A stretch of DNA of 47,410 bases from Egibacteraceae bacterium (GCA_030446745.1 JAUJMS010000020.1:1-47410); one strand, 5' to 3'; positions 8,843 to 18,032 are shown, counted from the first letter of the stretch. Notes: generated by a model from the letters alone, not told the origin. Numbers and translations are program-made.

Positions 8843-10167
8843 CTATCCCGGCCGCGTGGACCCGCGGGTGCGCCGCCACCGTTGCAGCTCTGGCTCGGCG
8901 CCGTGCTCGCCGGGCTGGTAGATCGCGCCCGGTTCGAGTCCATCGGGCAGGTAGCGCTGCTCGACCCAGCCGCGCGGGTCGTCGTGCGGGTAGCGGTAGC
9001 CCTCGCCGGCGCCGAACGCGGCGCTCGCCCGCGACGAGGCGTCGCGCAGGGTGCGGGCACCGCCACGTTGCCCAGCCGGGTGACGGCGGCGTCGGCGCGC
9101 GCGAGCGCGCGGGTGACCGTCGCCGACTTCGGGGCGAGCGCCAGGTACAGCGCCGCCTCGGCCAGCGCGTAGCGCGCCTCGGGCAGGCCGACGACGTCGA
9201 GCGCGGCGAACGCCGCGACGGCAACGCTCAGCGCGTTGGGGTCGGCGAGACCGACGTCCTCGCCGGCGAGGATGACCATCCGCCGGGCGAGGAAGCGCGG
9301 GTCCTCACCGGCGGCGAGCATCCGCACGAGCCAGTACACCGCCGCGTCGGGGTCCGAGCCGCGCAGCGACTTGATGAACGCGCTCGCCGCGTCGTAGTGC
9401 GCGTCGCCGGCTTTGTCGTAGCGCAGACGGGCCCGGCGAGCGCGGCGGCGACCGCCGCGACGGTCACGGGACGCCCCTCCCCGGCCACGACCACGGCCGC
9501 CTCCAGCGCGGTCAGCGCCGCGCGGGCGTCGCCGTCGGCGGCGGTGACGAGCGCCGCGACCGCGTCCGGCTCGACAGTGACGCCGGGCAGGCCGCGCGGG
9601 TCGTCAGCGCTCGACCCACCAGCGTCTCGACGTCGTCGTCGGACAGTGGCTCGAGGCGGTAGAGCAGGCTGCGCGACAGCAGCGGCGCGTTGATTTCGAA
9701 CGACGGGTTCTCGGTCGTCGCGCCGATCAGGACGATCGCGCCATCCTCGACCGCGGGCAGCAAGGCGTCCTGCTGCGCCTTGTTGAAGCGGTGGATCTCG
9801 TCGAGGAACACGACCGTGCGACGCCCCGCCGCGCGCCGCGCGCGTGCCGCCTCGATCGCGGCGCGGACGTCCTTGACGCCCGCGGTGACCGCGGACAGCT
9901 GGACGAACGCCGCGCTCGACGCCGCCGCGACGACGTGCGCGAGGCTCGTCTTGCCGGTGCCAGGCGGACCCCACAGCACGACGCTGCGCAGCCGGTCGGC
10001 GGCGACCGCCGCGCGCAACGGGCCGTCCGGGCCGACGAGCGCCCGCTGCCCGACGATCTCGTCGAGGGTGCGCGGCCGCAGCCGGGCCGCCAGCGGTGCC
10101 GTCGGGTCAGCCGCCGCCGCGGGCGCCGGAAGGCGTCCGGGTCTGGGTCGTCGAACAGCCGCGCCAT
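8843..10167 (-). pseudogene. rarA: Replication-associated recombination ATPase RarA (MgsA), four single-base frameshifts as read
   Basis: Pieces in successive frames together give a full-length RarA: MARLFDDPDPDAF at the start, Walker A GPPGTGKTS, Walker B FLDEIHRFNKAQQDALL, the GATTENPSFEIN sensor region, then [24 protein letters not shown] and the C-terminal [14 protein letters not shown] box ending at TAG 8843. Frame changes fall near 10110, 9600, 9430 and 9065. All four are in the direction of a missing base, and 1325 nt plus 4 gives exactly 443 codons. Sequencing deletions in G/C runs are therefore more likely than real inactivation. RarA is an AAA+ ATPase acting at stalled replication forks. 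Confidence 0.88.
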
Positions 10168-10272
10168 GGTCGCACTCCTCGGTGCCGTCGGTGTCCGCGC
10201 ACTGGCCCCGCGCATCCTCCCACCGGACAGCGCTGTGGGCGTCCCGCGGCGCGGCGGTGCACCCTGCTGGCC

Positions 10273-11168
10273 GTGGACACCGACCGGCTGACCTCCGCGC
10301 TGCGCCGCGTGGCGGCGCTGCGCGACGCGGGCCTGCCGCCGGTGGCGGAGCGGGCGGCGTTGACGGTCGCCGCGGTCCTGTTTCTCGTCGGCGCGGTCGT
10401 CGCCGGTCGCCGGCTCGGGCTGGACGCGCAGCGATTGCGCTGGGGATGGCTCGCGGCGGCAGGCCTCGTCGGGGTGCCGCTGACCGTTGCGGTCAACGCC
10501 GCCGAGTACGCCGTGTCCGCGCACGTCGTCGGGCGGCGGGTGGCGCCGGGGCGCGCGCTGCGGGTGGCGACGCTGGCGACCGCCGCGAACCTGCTGCCGG
10601 TGCCGGGCGCCGCGCTGGTCCGCGTGCAGGCGCTGCGGACGCTCGGCTCGCGCTACCGCGACGCGGCGTCGTCGACACTGGTGGTCGGGTTGGCGTGGCT
10701 CGGCGTCGCGGCGCTGGGCGCCGGGGCGCTGGTGCTCGGTGGCGGTCCGGCGCCGGTCGCCGCGGCGTGCCTCACGGGCGGCGCCGGAGCCGCGGCGGCG
10801 GCGTGGGCGCTGCTGTCCACCGCCGTGCGCGACCGCAGCAGGCGTCGCCGCCTCACCGCCGAAGTCGTCGCGGTCGAGGTTGCCGCGGTCACGCTCGGCG
10901 CGGCGCGGCTGTTCGCCGTGCTCGCCGGGCTGGGGCTGCGACCCACGCCGGCGCAGGCGGCGCTGCTGAGCCTGTCCACCGTCATCGCGTCCGCGGTCGG
11001 CGTGCTGCCCGGCGGGCTCGGCCTGCGCGAGGGGCTGGCGGCGGCGCTCGCGCCGCTCGTCGGCGTGTCGGCGGCGGCCGGGTTCCTCGCCAGCGCGGTC
11101 GACCGGCTGCTCGGGTTGGTCGTCTACGCGCCGGTGGCGCTGCTGCTCGCCGGGCGCCCCCGCGCTGA
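10273..11168 (+). CDS. Lysylphosphatidylglycerol synthase TM-region family (UPF0104) membrane protein
   Basis: GTG 10273 opens about 299 residues with roughly eight hydrophobic segments. It carries the family mark PGGLGLREGLAAAL followed by ASAVDRLLGLVVYAP. The N-terminal half has the NAAEYAVSA and TAANLLPVPGAALVRVQ helices typical of these flippase-like proteins, often found beside glycan genes. As read, the frame does not stop and runs on antisense to the next genes. Adding one C to the five-C run at 11157-11161 gives TGA at 11166-11168. The same correction also closes the opposing CsaB frame. Substrate is unknown; lipid or lipid-linked sugar translocation is an inference. Confidence 0.8.
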
Positions 11169-12292
11169 GCCTCCTCGGGCTGAGGGTCCGTTCCGCGGTC
11201 GCCACGCGCGGCGGCGCACAGCCGGTCGAGTACCGCGTCGTTGCCCGCCTCGCGGGCGCGCAGCGTTGCCGCCGCCGCGCGACCGCGGCCTCGCCGCCGT
11301 CGACCGCCGCGACGGCGGCGGCGAGCTGCTCACCGCTGAACGCGCCCCAGCCGAGCAGCCGTCCGCCGTCGCCGAGGTCAGCCGCGAGCGCGTCGACCTT
11401 CGGGGCGTAGCCGACGAGCACGGCTGGTCGACCGGCGAGCACGGCGGCCACCGCGCCGTGGTAGCGCACCGCCACGACGACCCGGCCGCGGGCGACCTCG
11501 GCGACGAGGTCCGCGATGCCGGGCACCGCGAACTCGACCGGGGCGCGCATCCGCGCGGCGACCCGCCGGTGCAGCGTGTCGTCGCGGTCGCGCTGCAGCG
11601 CGACGAACCGCACCGGCAGGCCGGTGGCGGTCGCGGCCTGGTCGAGGCCGTCGGCGAGCACGGCGACGACGGCCGCCGGCGTGGCGTCGCGGCGAGGACG
11701 CAGCGCCACCGGCAGCCACCGCCGCCGCGACGACCACGGCCGCAGGCACGCGACGATCCGGTCGGGGGCGACGCCGCGGGGGAGGGCAGCGCCAGCGCGA
11801 GGTCGGCGGCCGCGGTGACCGGCCCCACGCCCATCGAGCAAAGCAGCTCAGCCGAGGCCGTGTCGCGGACGCTCACGCCGACCGCTCCCCCAAGCGCGGC
11901 GCGTACCAGCGCGCGCCCCGCGCGGGTCGTCAGGCCGCCCCGCGCCGACGCCGACCACCGCGAACGGCCGGCGCCGCAGCCGCGCCAGCCACACCCGCGA
12001 CAGGTGCAACGGCAGGTTGAACGGGCTGGTCTCGTCCTGCAGCAACCCGCCGCCGCCGAGCACGACCGCGTCGGTGTCGGCGACGGCGCGCCACAGCGCG
12101 GCGGGGTCGCGCCCGTCGACGGCGGCGACGCCGTGGTGGCGCCGGGTCGCCGGCGGGTCGACCGACACCGCCGTCACTGCGACGCCCCGGCTCGCGAGCT
12201 TGCACGCCAGCGCGGAGAAGACCAGCTCGTCACCGAGGTTGGTCGAGCCGACCCAGCCCGCGACGAGCACCCGCGGCGGGCGGCGCAGCTCG
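11124..12292 (-). pseudogene. csaB: CsaB-type polysaccharide pyruvyltransferase domain (C-terminal half of the WecB fusion, frameshifted as read)
   Basis: CsaB-family enzymes move pyruvate from PEP to a ketal on a secondary cell wall polymer, creating the ligand of SLH domains. The domain starts VLVAGWVGSTNLGDE in the WecB frame, moves to a second frame at SVRDTASAELLCSMGVGPVT, then a third at RIVACLRPWSSRRRW, with VRYHGAVAAVLAGRPAVLVG near the end. Restoring four single-base changes (extra G near 11950; missing bases near 11785, 11275 and in the C-run 11157-11161) gives one 750-codon gene with WecB, ending at TAG 11124. The restored end overlaps the opposing gene by 45 bp. Confidence 0.75.
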
Positions 12293-13371
12293 GCAAGCAG
12301 CACGTCGGCGATCTCGGCCGACGGCGTCGCCCCCCGCGCTCGCGGCTGCCCGCGCAACGCCTGCGGGTCGGCGACGAACGCGTCGACGACCGCGGGGTCG
12401 TAGTGCGAGACGACGACGTTGGCGCCCAGCCCGTCGGGGCGTTCGGTGCGGTCGCGCCACAGCAGGGTCGGAACGCCCAGCAGCGCGCACTCCTCCTGAA
12501 TGCTGCCACCGTCCGTGACCACGAGCGGGGCGGCGGCGAGCAGCGCCGTGAACTCGGGATGGGCCACCAGCGGCGACAGGGTGACGCCAGCCTCGCGCAG
12601 CTGCGCGTCGGCGCCGCTGCGCCGCAGCGTCTCCTCGGTCGGCCCGTGGACGACGAAGCGCACGGGCATCGTGGCCGCGAGCCGTCGCACCAGCGCGACG
12701 AAGCCGTCGACGCGCCGCCGGTTGGTGAGGTTCTCGACCCGGTGCATGGTCACCACCGCCGGGCCGCTGCCGGCGCCGACCGCGCCACCGACCGCGGCCA
12801 GCGAGTGCTGCAGCGCCTCGACGACGGTGTTGCCCGCGACCGGCACGATCCGCCCGCGCAGGCGCATCGCCCGCAGGTTGGCCACCGCCGTCGCGTCGGG
12901 CGCGAACAGCAGGTCGCTGCAGCGCATCACCGCGAGGCGGATGAGCTCCTCGGGGAACGGGTGCAGCAGCGACCGCGACCGCAGGCCGGCTTCGAGGTGC
13001 GCGACGCGCAGGCCGGCGCGCCGGGCGAGCAACGCCGACAGCAGCGTCGTCGGCGTGTCCCCGTGGACCACGCAGATCCCCCCGTCGCCGCCGAACAGCT
13101 CGTTGCGGACGCGCTCCGGCGACCTGAGCCGGGCGGCGATGCGGAGCGCCCACGCCGCCGCCCCGGCGATCGAGGTGACGTCCTCGGCGCCGCCGAGGCG
13201 GACGTCGGGCTCACGCACGCCCAGATCGACGCGCAGCGTCGTCGCCAGCCGCGCGTGCTGCCCCGAGTCGATCAGCCGGTAGTCAACCCCGTCGGCGTCG
13301 AGCCGCCGCAGCAGCGGCGCGGTCTTGATGTACTGGGCCTTGGTGCCGAGGAAGACGTGCAGCCGCTGCAC
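11848..13371 (-). CDS. wecB: Non-hydrolysing UDP-GlcNAc 2-epimerase (WecB) fused in frame to CsaB-type pyruvyltransferase
   Basis: Residues 1-373 are WecB-like: GTKAQYIKTAPL, VVHGDTPTTLL, HPFPEELIRLAVM, GNTVVEAL, TMHRVENL and the uridine-binding VTDGGSIQEECALLG with WRDRTERP. It interconverts UDP-GlcNAc and UDP-ManNAc. From about residue 378 the same frame continues into a polysaccharide pyruvyl transferase (WVGSTNLGDELVFSAL, VVLGGGGLLQD). There is no stop or convincing internal start between them, so a fusion is the straightforward reading. An extra G near 11950 shifts the frame, and this ORF then ends out of frame at 11848. ATG 13371 begins at the Rossmann strand MQRLHVFLGTK. CsaB-dependent polymers commonly contain ManNAc, so the pairing makes biochemical sense. 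Confidence 0.85.
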   Translation of the reverse strand: MQRLHVFLGTKAQYIKTAPLLRRLDADGVDYRLIDSGQHARLATTLRVDLGVREPDVRLGGAEDVTSIAGAAAWALRIAARLRSPERVRNELFGGDGGICVVHGDTPTTLLSALLARRAGLRVAHLEAGLRSRSLLHPFPEELIRLAVMRCSDLLFAPDATAVANLRAMRLRGRIVPVAGNTVVEALQHSLAAVGGAVGAGSGPAVVTMHRVENLTNRRRVDGFVALVRRLAATMPVRFVVHGPTEETLRRSGADAQLREAGVTLSPLVAHPEFTALLAAAPLVVTDGGSIQEECALLGVPTLLWRDRTERPDGLGANVVVSHYDPAVVDAFVADPQALRGQPRARGATPSAEIADVLLAELRRPPRVLVAGWVGSTNLGDELVFSALACKLASRGVAVTAVSVDPPATRRHHGVAAVDGRDPAALWRAVADTDAVVLGGGGLLQDETSPFNLPLHLSRVWLARLRRRPFAVVGVGAGRPDDPRGARAGTRRAWGSGRRERPRHGLG

Positions 13372-13433
13372 TCAGCCGCCCGCGCACGGCCGCGGCTCCG
13401 GCCGGCGCGGCGGCCCCGACCGCCGCGCCCCGG

Positions 13434-15275
13434 TCACCGGTAGGCCTCGACCGCCCGGTACAGCAGCGTCGCGATCTCTCCGCGCGCCACCGCACGCTCC
13501 GGGCAGTAGCGCTCGCCGGTGCAGCCGCTGGCGATCCGCTTGCCGGCGATCGCGTTGATCGACGCCTCGTGCACCGACGCGTCGTCGTCGTGGAACCGGT
13601 CGGTCGACGACGGCGACAGGTCGAGCGCGAGGCTCAGCAGCGTCGCGGCCTGGTCGCGGGTCACCGCGGCGCCGGGGCGGAAGCGGGTCCGCGACACGCC
13701 GTTGGCGATCCCGGCCTCCGCGAGCGCGTTGATCGACGCCTCGTGCAGCGACCGTTCGTCGTCGGTGAAGTGGTCGCGTTGCGCTGGGGGCAGGGCGAAC
13801 GTCCGGTACAGCAACGTCGCGAGCTGCCCGCGCGTCACCTTGGCCCGCGGCCGGAACCGCGTCGCGGTGACACCCTGCGCGATGCCGGCCTGCTGGACGA
13901 ACACGGTGCTGAACTCGTGGACCGAGCCGTCGTCGTCGGTGAACGGCGCGAAGCCGATGCCCCGCACCTGCTGCGACGGCAGCGTCGGCAGGCTGAACCG
14001 CCCGTTGCTGAACGAGAACGCGCGGCGCAGGTCGAGCCCCACGATCTCCTTCTGCCCGGAGCGGAGCACGACCGTCGGGACGCCGGTGCTCGTCAGGCCG
14101 GTGACCCGCAGCGTCGCGACGGTGTTGCCAGCAGTGCGGTTGAGCACCTCGACCTGGTGGACCGTGGCCATCCCCGACCCGACGAAGCGCGCGAACTCGG
14201 TGTTGGGCACGGAGCGCTCCCAGCGCCCCAGCGGATTGCCGGCGCGTTCGTCGCGCGACCACGGGTCGTCGACGCTGCGCAGGTACGGCACGCTCGCGCT
14301 GTAAGCCCAGCTGTCCTCGGAGTTCTCGCTGCGCCCGCCGTGCGACGACGAGTAGAACGCGCCGATCAGCGCCCCGTCGTGGGTCGCGACCGTGCGCTTG
14401 GTCGCCTTGACCGCGGCGACCCAGTACTCGCCGTAGGTCTCGGTCTCCTTGTCGTAGCCGGTGTAAACCTGGTTCGCCGGGGTGGCGAGCAGGCTGCAGC
14501 GACAGTCCGAGCGGTTGCCGCCGAACGCCTGGTGCAGGCTGAGGGCGTAGGTGCGTGCGGTGATCGCCTGCGCCTGCAGCGCCGCCGGCCCGCGCAGCCC
14601 CCACGACGACGGGACCTCCCCAAGCCCGCGCAGGTACAGCTGCATCGACGGAATGTCGAGGACGACGAACATCGTGCGCGCCGCGGTCGAGTTGACGCTG
14701 TACTCCAGGCGCCCCCAGCGGTAGCGGCGGCGCGCGCCGTTGGGGTTGTACGCCTCGATGACCGTGCCGTGGAACTTCGCGACCAGGCGCTTGCCGGCGC
14801 CGCCGCGGAACACCCGCCGGTCGCCGGAGAAGATCGTGTAGCGGCCGTCGCTGCGCAAGCGCACGGTCCACGTCGTGCCGCGCGGCTGGCTGCGCACCGT
14901 CGTGCACTCGCCGCCGCGGCAGGTCTTCCACGCGACCGGCCCGGTCAGCGCGTCGACGTTGGAGAACGGCAGCTCGCGGTGCAGCCCGACACGGATCCGC
15001 GACGGCATCGTCGTGCCGCCGACGGCGACGCCGCGGTAGTAGTGCCGCAGGATCTCGGCGGCGCTGTGCCCGGCCTGCGCCATGGCGTAGGCGCCGTACT
15101 GGCTCATGCCGACGCCGTGGCCGAAGCCGCCGCCGCGGAGCACGACCTCCGGCTCGGGGCTGATGCCGGCGACGCGCTGGCGGAACTCGGGCGCCGCCCC
15201 GGCCGGCGCCGCGAGCGCGACGACGAGCAGCGCGGCGACGACCGGCGGAACGGCGCGGCGCACGGCGCTAGCCAC
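13434..15275 (-). CDS. SpoIID/LytB-domain protein with three C-terminal SLH repeats
   Basis: A 613-residue exported protein with a signal peptide (residues 1-27, ending AAPAGA). Residues about 40-430 match SpoIID/LytB proteins: GGGFGHGVGMSQYGAYAMAQ, AAEILRHYYRGV, and QAQAITARTYAL with the TYGEYWVAAVKAT and SSSHGGRSEN segments. SpoIID proteins are lytic transglycosylases or amidase enhancers acting on peptidoglycan. Residues 441-497, 502-557 and 561-613 are three SLH-type repeats (FTDDD...HE...I..L...GI..G...TRFRP...VTR...ATLL), which anchor proteins to pyruvylated polymer. The GTG start overlaps the end of the upstream GT2 gene by 8 bp, implying coupled translation. The adjacent WecB-CsaB gene probably makes the ligand. 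Confidence 0.92.
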   Translation of the reverse strand: MASAVRRAVPPVVAALLVVALAAPAGAAPEFRQRVAGISPEPEVVLRGGGFGHGVGMSQYGAYAMAQAGHSAAEILRHYYRGVAVGGTTMPSRIRVGLHRELPFSNVDALTGPVAWKTCRGGECTTVRSQPRGTTWTVRLRSDGRYTIFSGDRRVFRGGAGKRLVAKFHGTVIEAYNPNGARRRYRWGRLEYSVNSTAARTMFVVLDIPSMQLYLRGLGEVPSSWGLRGPAALQAQAITARTYALSLHQAFGGNRSDCRCSLLATPANQVYTGYDKETETYGEYWVAAVKATKRTVATHDGALIGAFYSSSHGGRSENSEDSWAYSASVPYLRSVDDPWSRDERAGNPLGRWERSVPNTEFARFVGSGMATVHQVEVLNRTAGNTVATLRVTGLTSTGVPTVVLRSGQKEIVGLDLRRAFSFSNGRFSLPTLPSQQVRGIGFAPFTDDDGSVHEFSTVFVQQAGIAQGVTATRFRPRAKVTRGQLATLLYRTFALPPAQRDHFTDDERSLHEASINALAEAGIANGVSRTRFRPGAAVTRDQAATLLSLALDLSPSSTDRFHDDDASVHEASINAIAGKRIASGCTGERYCPERAVARGEIATLLYRAVEAYR

Positions 15276-16164
15276 GGCGGTTCACCCGCACGATGAGGTC
15301 AGCGAGCAGGCCGAGGCTGAACAGGATCATCCCGCTGAGCAGGATCAGCAGGGTGTTCGTCGGTATCCGCAGCCCCTTGTCGACGAGGTCGAACACGAGC
15401 TTGCCACCGCCGACCGCGAGCAGCGTCAGCGACAGCGGCGCGAACACGCGCAGCGGCTCGAACAGCGTGACCATGCGCACCACCTGGAGGATGTAGTTGT
15501 AGGCGTCCTTGACGGGATGGAAATGCGACCGACCGGCGCGCCGGGCGTACCCGATCGGCAGGTACTCGACGACCAGGCCGTTGGCAAGGAACGCCAATGT
15601 GATCGTCGTGACGCACGAAAAACCTGAGGGCAAAAAGCCGAGGTAGGGGCGCGCGTCGTCGCGGTCGAACGCGCGCAGCCCCGAGTTGAGGTCCGGGATG
15701 CGTGTGGAGGTGAGAAACTCGGCGAGCCGGCGGATCGCCCACTTGGCCGGCACGCGCAGCGGCTTGTAGGTCCCCGTCTCGGTGGTGCGCGCCCCGACGA
15801 CCTGCTGCGCGCGACCGGTGGCCAGCACGTCGACGAGCTCGGGGATGCGCTCGTTGGGGTAGGTCATGTCCGCGTCGGTCCACACCACCCAGCGCCCGTG
15901 CGCCTGGGCAGTGCCGATCCGCCTGGCGGTGCCCGACCCGCGGTTGACGGGGAAGCGCAGCAGCCGGACGAACGGCAGCCCAGCGACCGCGTCGCCGGTC
16001 CCGTCGCTGGAGCCGTCGTCGACGACGAGTATCTCGAAGCTGTACGGCGAGTCCTTCAGCGCCGCGGTGATGCGGTCGACCTCGGCGCGGACGTGGCGCA
16101 CCTCGTTGTACGCGGGCAGCACGACGCTGACGTCAAGCGTCGACTGCGGCGAGGCGAGATCCAC
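15268..16164 (-). CDS. Family 2 glycosyltransferase with C-terminal TM pair (polyprenyl-phosphate sugar transferase type)
   Basis: A 298-residue protein. Residues 10-235 are a GT-A domain: SVVLPAYNEVRHV, LVVDDGSSDGT, WTDADMTYP (DxD site) and a PDLNSGLRAFDR acceptor loop. Two hydrophobic helices at about 245-265 and 272-292 close the protein, as in DPM1/GtrB-like enzymes that load a sugar on polyprenyl phosphate. GTG 16164 was chosen because homology begins a few residues later; the longer upstream frame is compositionally unlike protein. It overlaps the SpoIID-SLH gene by 8 bp, so the two form an operon. A GC hairpin lies about 40-60 nt upstream. Confidence 0.88.
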   Translation of the reverse strand: MDLASPQSTLDVSVVLPAYNEVRHVRAEVDRITAALKDSPYSFEILVVDDGSSDGTGDAVAGLPFVRLLRFPVNRGSGTARRIGTAQAHGRWVVWTDADMTYPNERIPELVDVLATGRAQQVVGARTTETGTYKPLRVPAKWAIRRLAEFLTSTRIPDLNSGLRAFDRDDARPYLGFLPSGFSCVTTITLAFLANGLVVEYLPIGYARRAGRSHFHPVKDAYNYILQVVRMVTLFEPLRVFAPLSLTLLAVGGGKLVFDLVDKGLRIPTNTLLILLSGMILFSLGLLADLIVRVNRRG

Positions 16165-16568
16165 GAGCGCGTCTTCGTCCGTGCGTCGTCGGGGAAGAGA
16201 TCGGCGCGCCCCAAGGTGGGGCGCGCGCGGATCACTGTAGCCGCGGGATCGGCTCGAACGGAATGGCCGTTCGGTCGGGCGTAAGCGTTCGACGCGGTCG
16301 AGCAGGTTCGTCAGGAACGACGCTGCTCGCGACGCACGGTGTCGTCGGGCGCGAACCGGCCGCTGTTGCGCACTTCCGGCGTTGGTTCGCGCCGGCCGCT
16401 GAACAGCTCCTCCTCGAAGCCGGTGTCGATGTTGCCGCGGTGGACGTTGCGCGCCCCCACGTCGCCGAAGTGCGCGCGTCGGCGCCGCAGCGCCGGAGCG
16501 CGGCGGATCCTCCCCAGGCCAGGGGCGCATTACGATGGCGGCCGCGCACGACGAGGGGCGGCGAGGCG
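16165..16568. other. Divergent intergenic region with two hairpins
   Basis: About 400 bp between divergent genes. It holds a 9-bp stem GCGCGCCCC/GGGGCGCGC at 16204-16226 with a 5-nt loop, and a 7-bp stem CGAACGG/CCGTTCG at 16255-16273. On the minus strand, TACAGT near 16235 could be a -10 box for the GT2 gene, placing the first hairpin in its leader. A short coding-like stretch occupies 16311-16460. No other gene is visible. Confidence 0.4.
16311..16460 (-). CDS. Short hypothetical coding fragment
   Basis: From GTG 16460, 49 codons end at TGA 16311. Third positions are overwhelmingly G or C, and the composition (GARNVHRGNIDTGFEEELFS onward) looks protein-like rather than antisense noise. I do not recognise it. 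It could be the 3' end of a decayed gene whose 5' part was lost when the neighbouring GT-C gene arrived. The opposite strand shows no better reading here. Confidence 0.25.
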   Translation of the reverse strand: MGARNVHRGNIDTGFEEELFSGRREPTPEVRNSGRFAPDDTVRREQRRS

Positions 16569-18032
16569 GTGGACCGCGGCGACACCCGGGCGAGACGCCG
16601 GACGATCGTGGGCGTGGCCGCCGTCGCCGTGCTGCTGGCCGTCTTCGCGGCCCTGCGCTTCACCGGGCAGTTGCCCTACGGCAGCGACCACGACGAGTAT
16701 CGCCTGGTCGCCCAGTCGCTGCTGCGCTCCGGGACGCCGGTCGTCGGCGGCGTCGAGGCGACGAAGTATCCGCTGGGCTACCCGCTGCTGCTCGCCTTAC
16801 TCGACGGACTGGGTCTGCCGATCGGCACCGCGGCGATCGTCGTCAACGTCGTCCTGGTCGCCGCGCTCGCCGTCGTGGTGGTGCGCCTGACAGCACCGCT
16901 CGGTGCGCGGCTGGCGCAACTCTCGGCGGCGGCGTTCGTCGTGACCAACGTCGCGCTGTGGGGCAGCGTCTACGCGGTCATGCCCGACGTGCTGTTCACC
17001 CTGCTCGTGGCGCTCGTGGTCGCGCGGATGGTCGCGCTCGAGTCGGGGCGCGACGTCGCGGTCGTCGCGGCCCTCGTCGTGTCGGCAGCGAGCGTCAAGT
17101 CGGTCGGGCTGCTGGTCGCCGTCGCGGCGAGCGCCGGCGTGCTGTTCGGCGCCAGGCGGCTACGCCGGTGGTGCTGGGCGCCGGCGCTCGCGGGCCTCGT
17201 CGCGGTCGGCGTCCAGGCGGTCGTCACCGCGCCGTACCCGGAGCCCGCCACCGGGTACGCCCGCACGTTCGTGCTGCGCAACCCATATGACGCCGCGGAC
17301 GGGCGCGCCTCGGTGGCCGAGGTCGCCGCGCGGGTCGTCACCCGCGTCGACTCGGTGCTGACCGACGTCGGGGCGGCGCTGACCGGGGCGTCGACGCCGG
17401 ACACGGTCGCCGCGGTCGTCGCGCTCGCACTGCTCGCGCTCGGGATCGTCGGGCTGCGCCGGCAGCGCCCGTTCGCGGTCGCGCTCGTCGTTGTCTATGC
17501 GGTCGGGCTGACGCTGTGGCCGTTCGCGTCGGTGCGCTTCGGCCTGCCGCTGCTGCCGCTGGCCGCGGTCGGGGTCGGAGTCGCCGCCGCGTGGGTGTTC
17601 CGGGTGGCGCCGCGCGCGGTCGGCGCCGTCGTGGTCGTCGCGGCACTGGGTGGCCTGGGCGTCGCGAACGGCGTGGCGGTGCGTCGCGAGGCGGCCGCCG
17701 AGGCGGCGATGCTGGCGTCGCTGCACGCCGCGACGCAGGAGGCGGTCCACTGGATCGACCACAACGTCGAGCGCGACGAGCCGATCGCGTCGCTGGCGTA
17801 CCGCGAGCTCGCGCTCCGGCTGGACCGGCCGGTCCTGCCGCTGGGCTACACCTCCGACACCGCGGCCCTGTGGTCAGCCAGCGGCGGGCGCGGCGCGCGT
17901 TGGTTCGTCAACCTCACGACGCTCTACCCGCGTCGCGCGCGCCACGCCCGGCGCCTCGTCGCCGCGTACCCCGACCGCTTCGAGCGGGTGTTCCGCAACG
18001 ACGAGGTCGCGATCTACCGCATCCGCCCCTGA
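16569..18032 (+). CDS. GT-C family membrane glycosyltransferase (ArnT/PMT-like)
   Basis: A 487-residue polytopic protein. After a first TM (about residues 12-30) comes the GT-C periplasmic motif in LPYGSDHDEYRLVAQSLL, the acidic pair expected in the first external loop of mannosyl- and arabinosyltransferases. KYPLGYPLLLALLDGLGL and about nine further hydrophobic segments follow. The last 110 residues are a soluble tail with HWIDHNVERDEPIASLAYRE. GT-C enzymes use polyprenyl-phosphate sugars outside the membrane; the neighbouring GT2 could make that donor. GTG 16569 has GAGG just upstream. Its 3' end overlaps the convergent LAHTG gene by 19 bp. Confidence 0.85.
   Translation: MDRGDTRARRRTIVGVAAVAVLLAVFAALRFTGQLPYGSDHDEYRLVAQSLLRSGTPVVGGVEATKYPLGYPLLLALLDGLGLPIGTAAIVVNVVLVAALAVVVVRLTAPLGARLAQLSAAAFVVTNVALWGSVYAVMPDVLFTLLVALVVARMVALESGRDVAVVAALVVSAASVKSVGLLVAVAASAGVLFGARRLRRWCWAPALAGLVAVGVQAVVTAPYPEPATGYARTFVLRNPYDAADGRASVAEVAARVVTRVDSVLTDVGAALTGASTPDTVAAVVALALLALGIVGLRRQRPFAVALVVVYAVGLTLWPFASVRFGLPLLPLAAVGVGVAAAWVFRVAPRAVGAVVVVAALGGLGVANGVAVRREAAAEAAMLASLHAATQEAVHWIDHNVERDEPIASLAYRELALRLDRPVLPLGYTSDTAALWSASGGRGARWFVNLTTLYPRRARHARRLVAAYPDRFERVFRNDEVAIYRIRP

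Noticed and set aside
12280..12300. Separate start codon for csaB
   Set aside because: A GTG exists at the domain border, but no stop for wecB lies nearby in any frame, so a fusion is simpler.
11169..13443. Plus-strand extension of the membrane gene by more than 700 codons
   Set aside because: Composition becomes Arg/Pro/Ala noise after 11165 and lies antisense to WecB-CsaB. A single missing C removes the true stop.
13569..15296. Long plus-strand frame over the SpoIID gene
   Set aside because: The minus strand has a signal peptide, SpoIID motifs and three SLH repeats; the plus frame has none.
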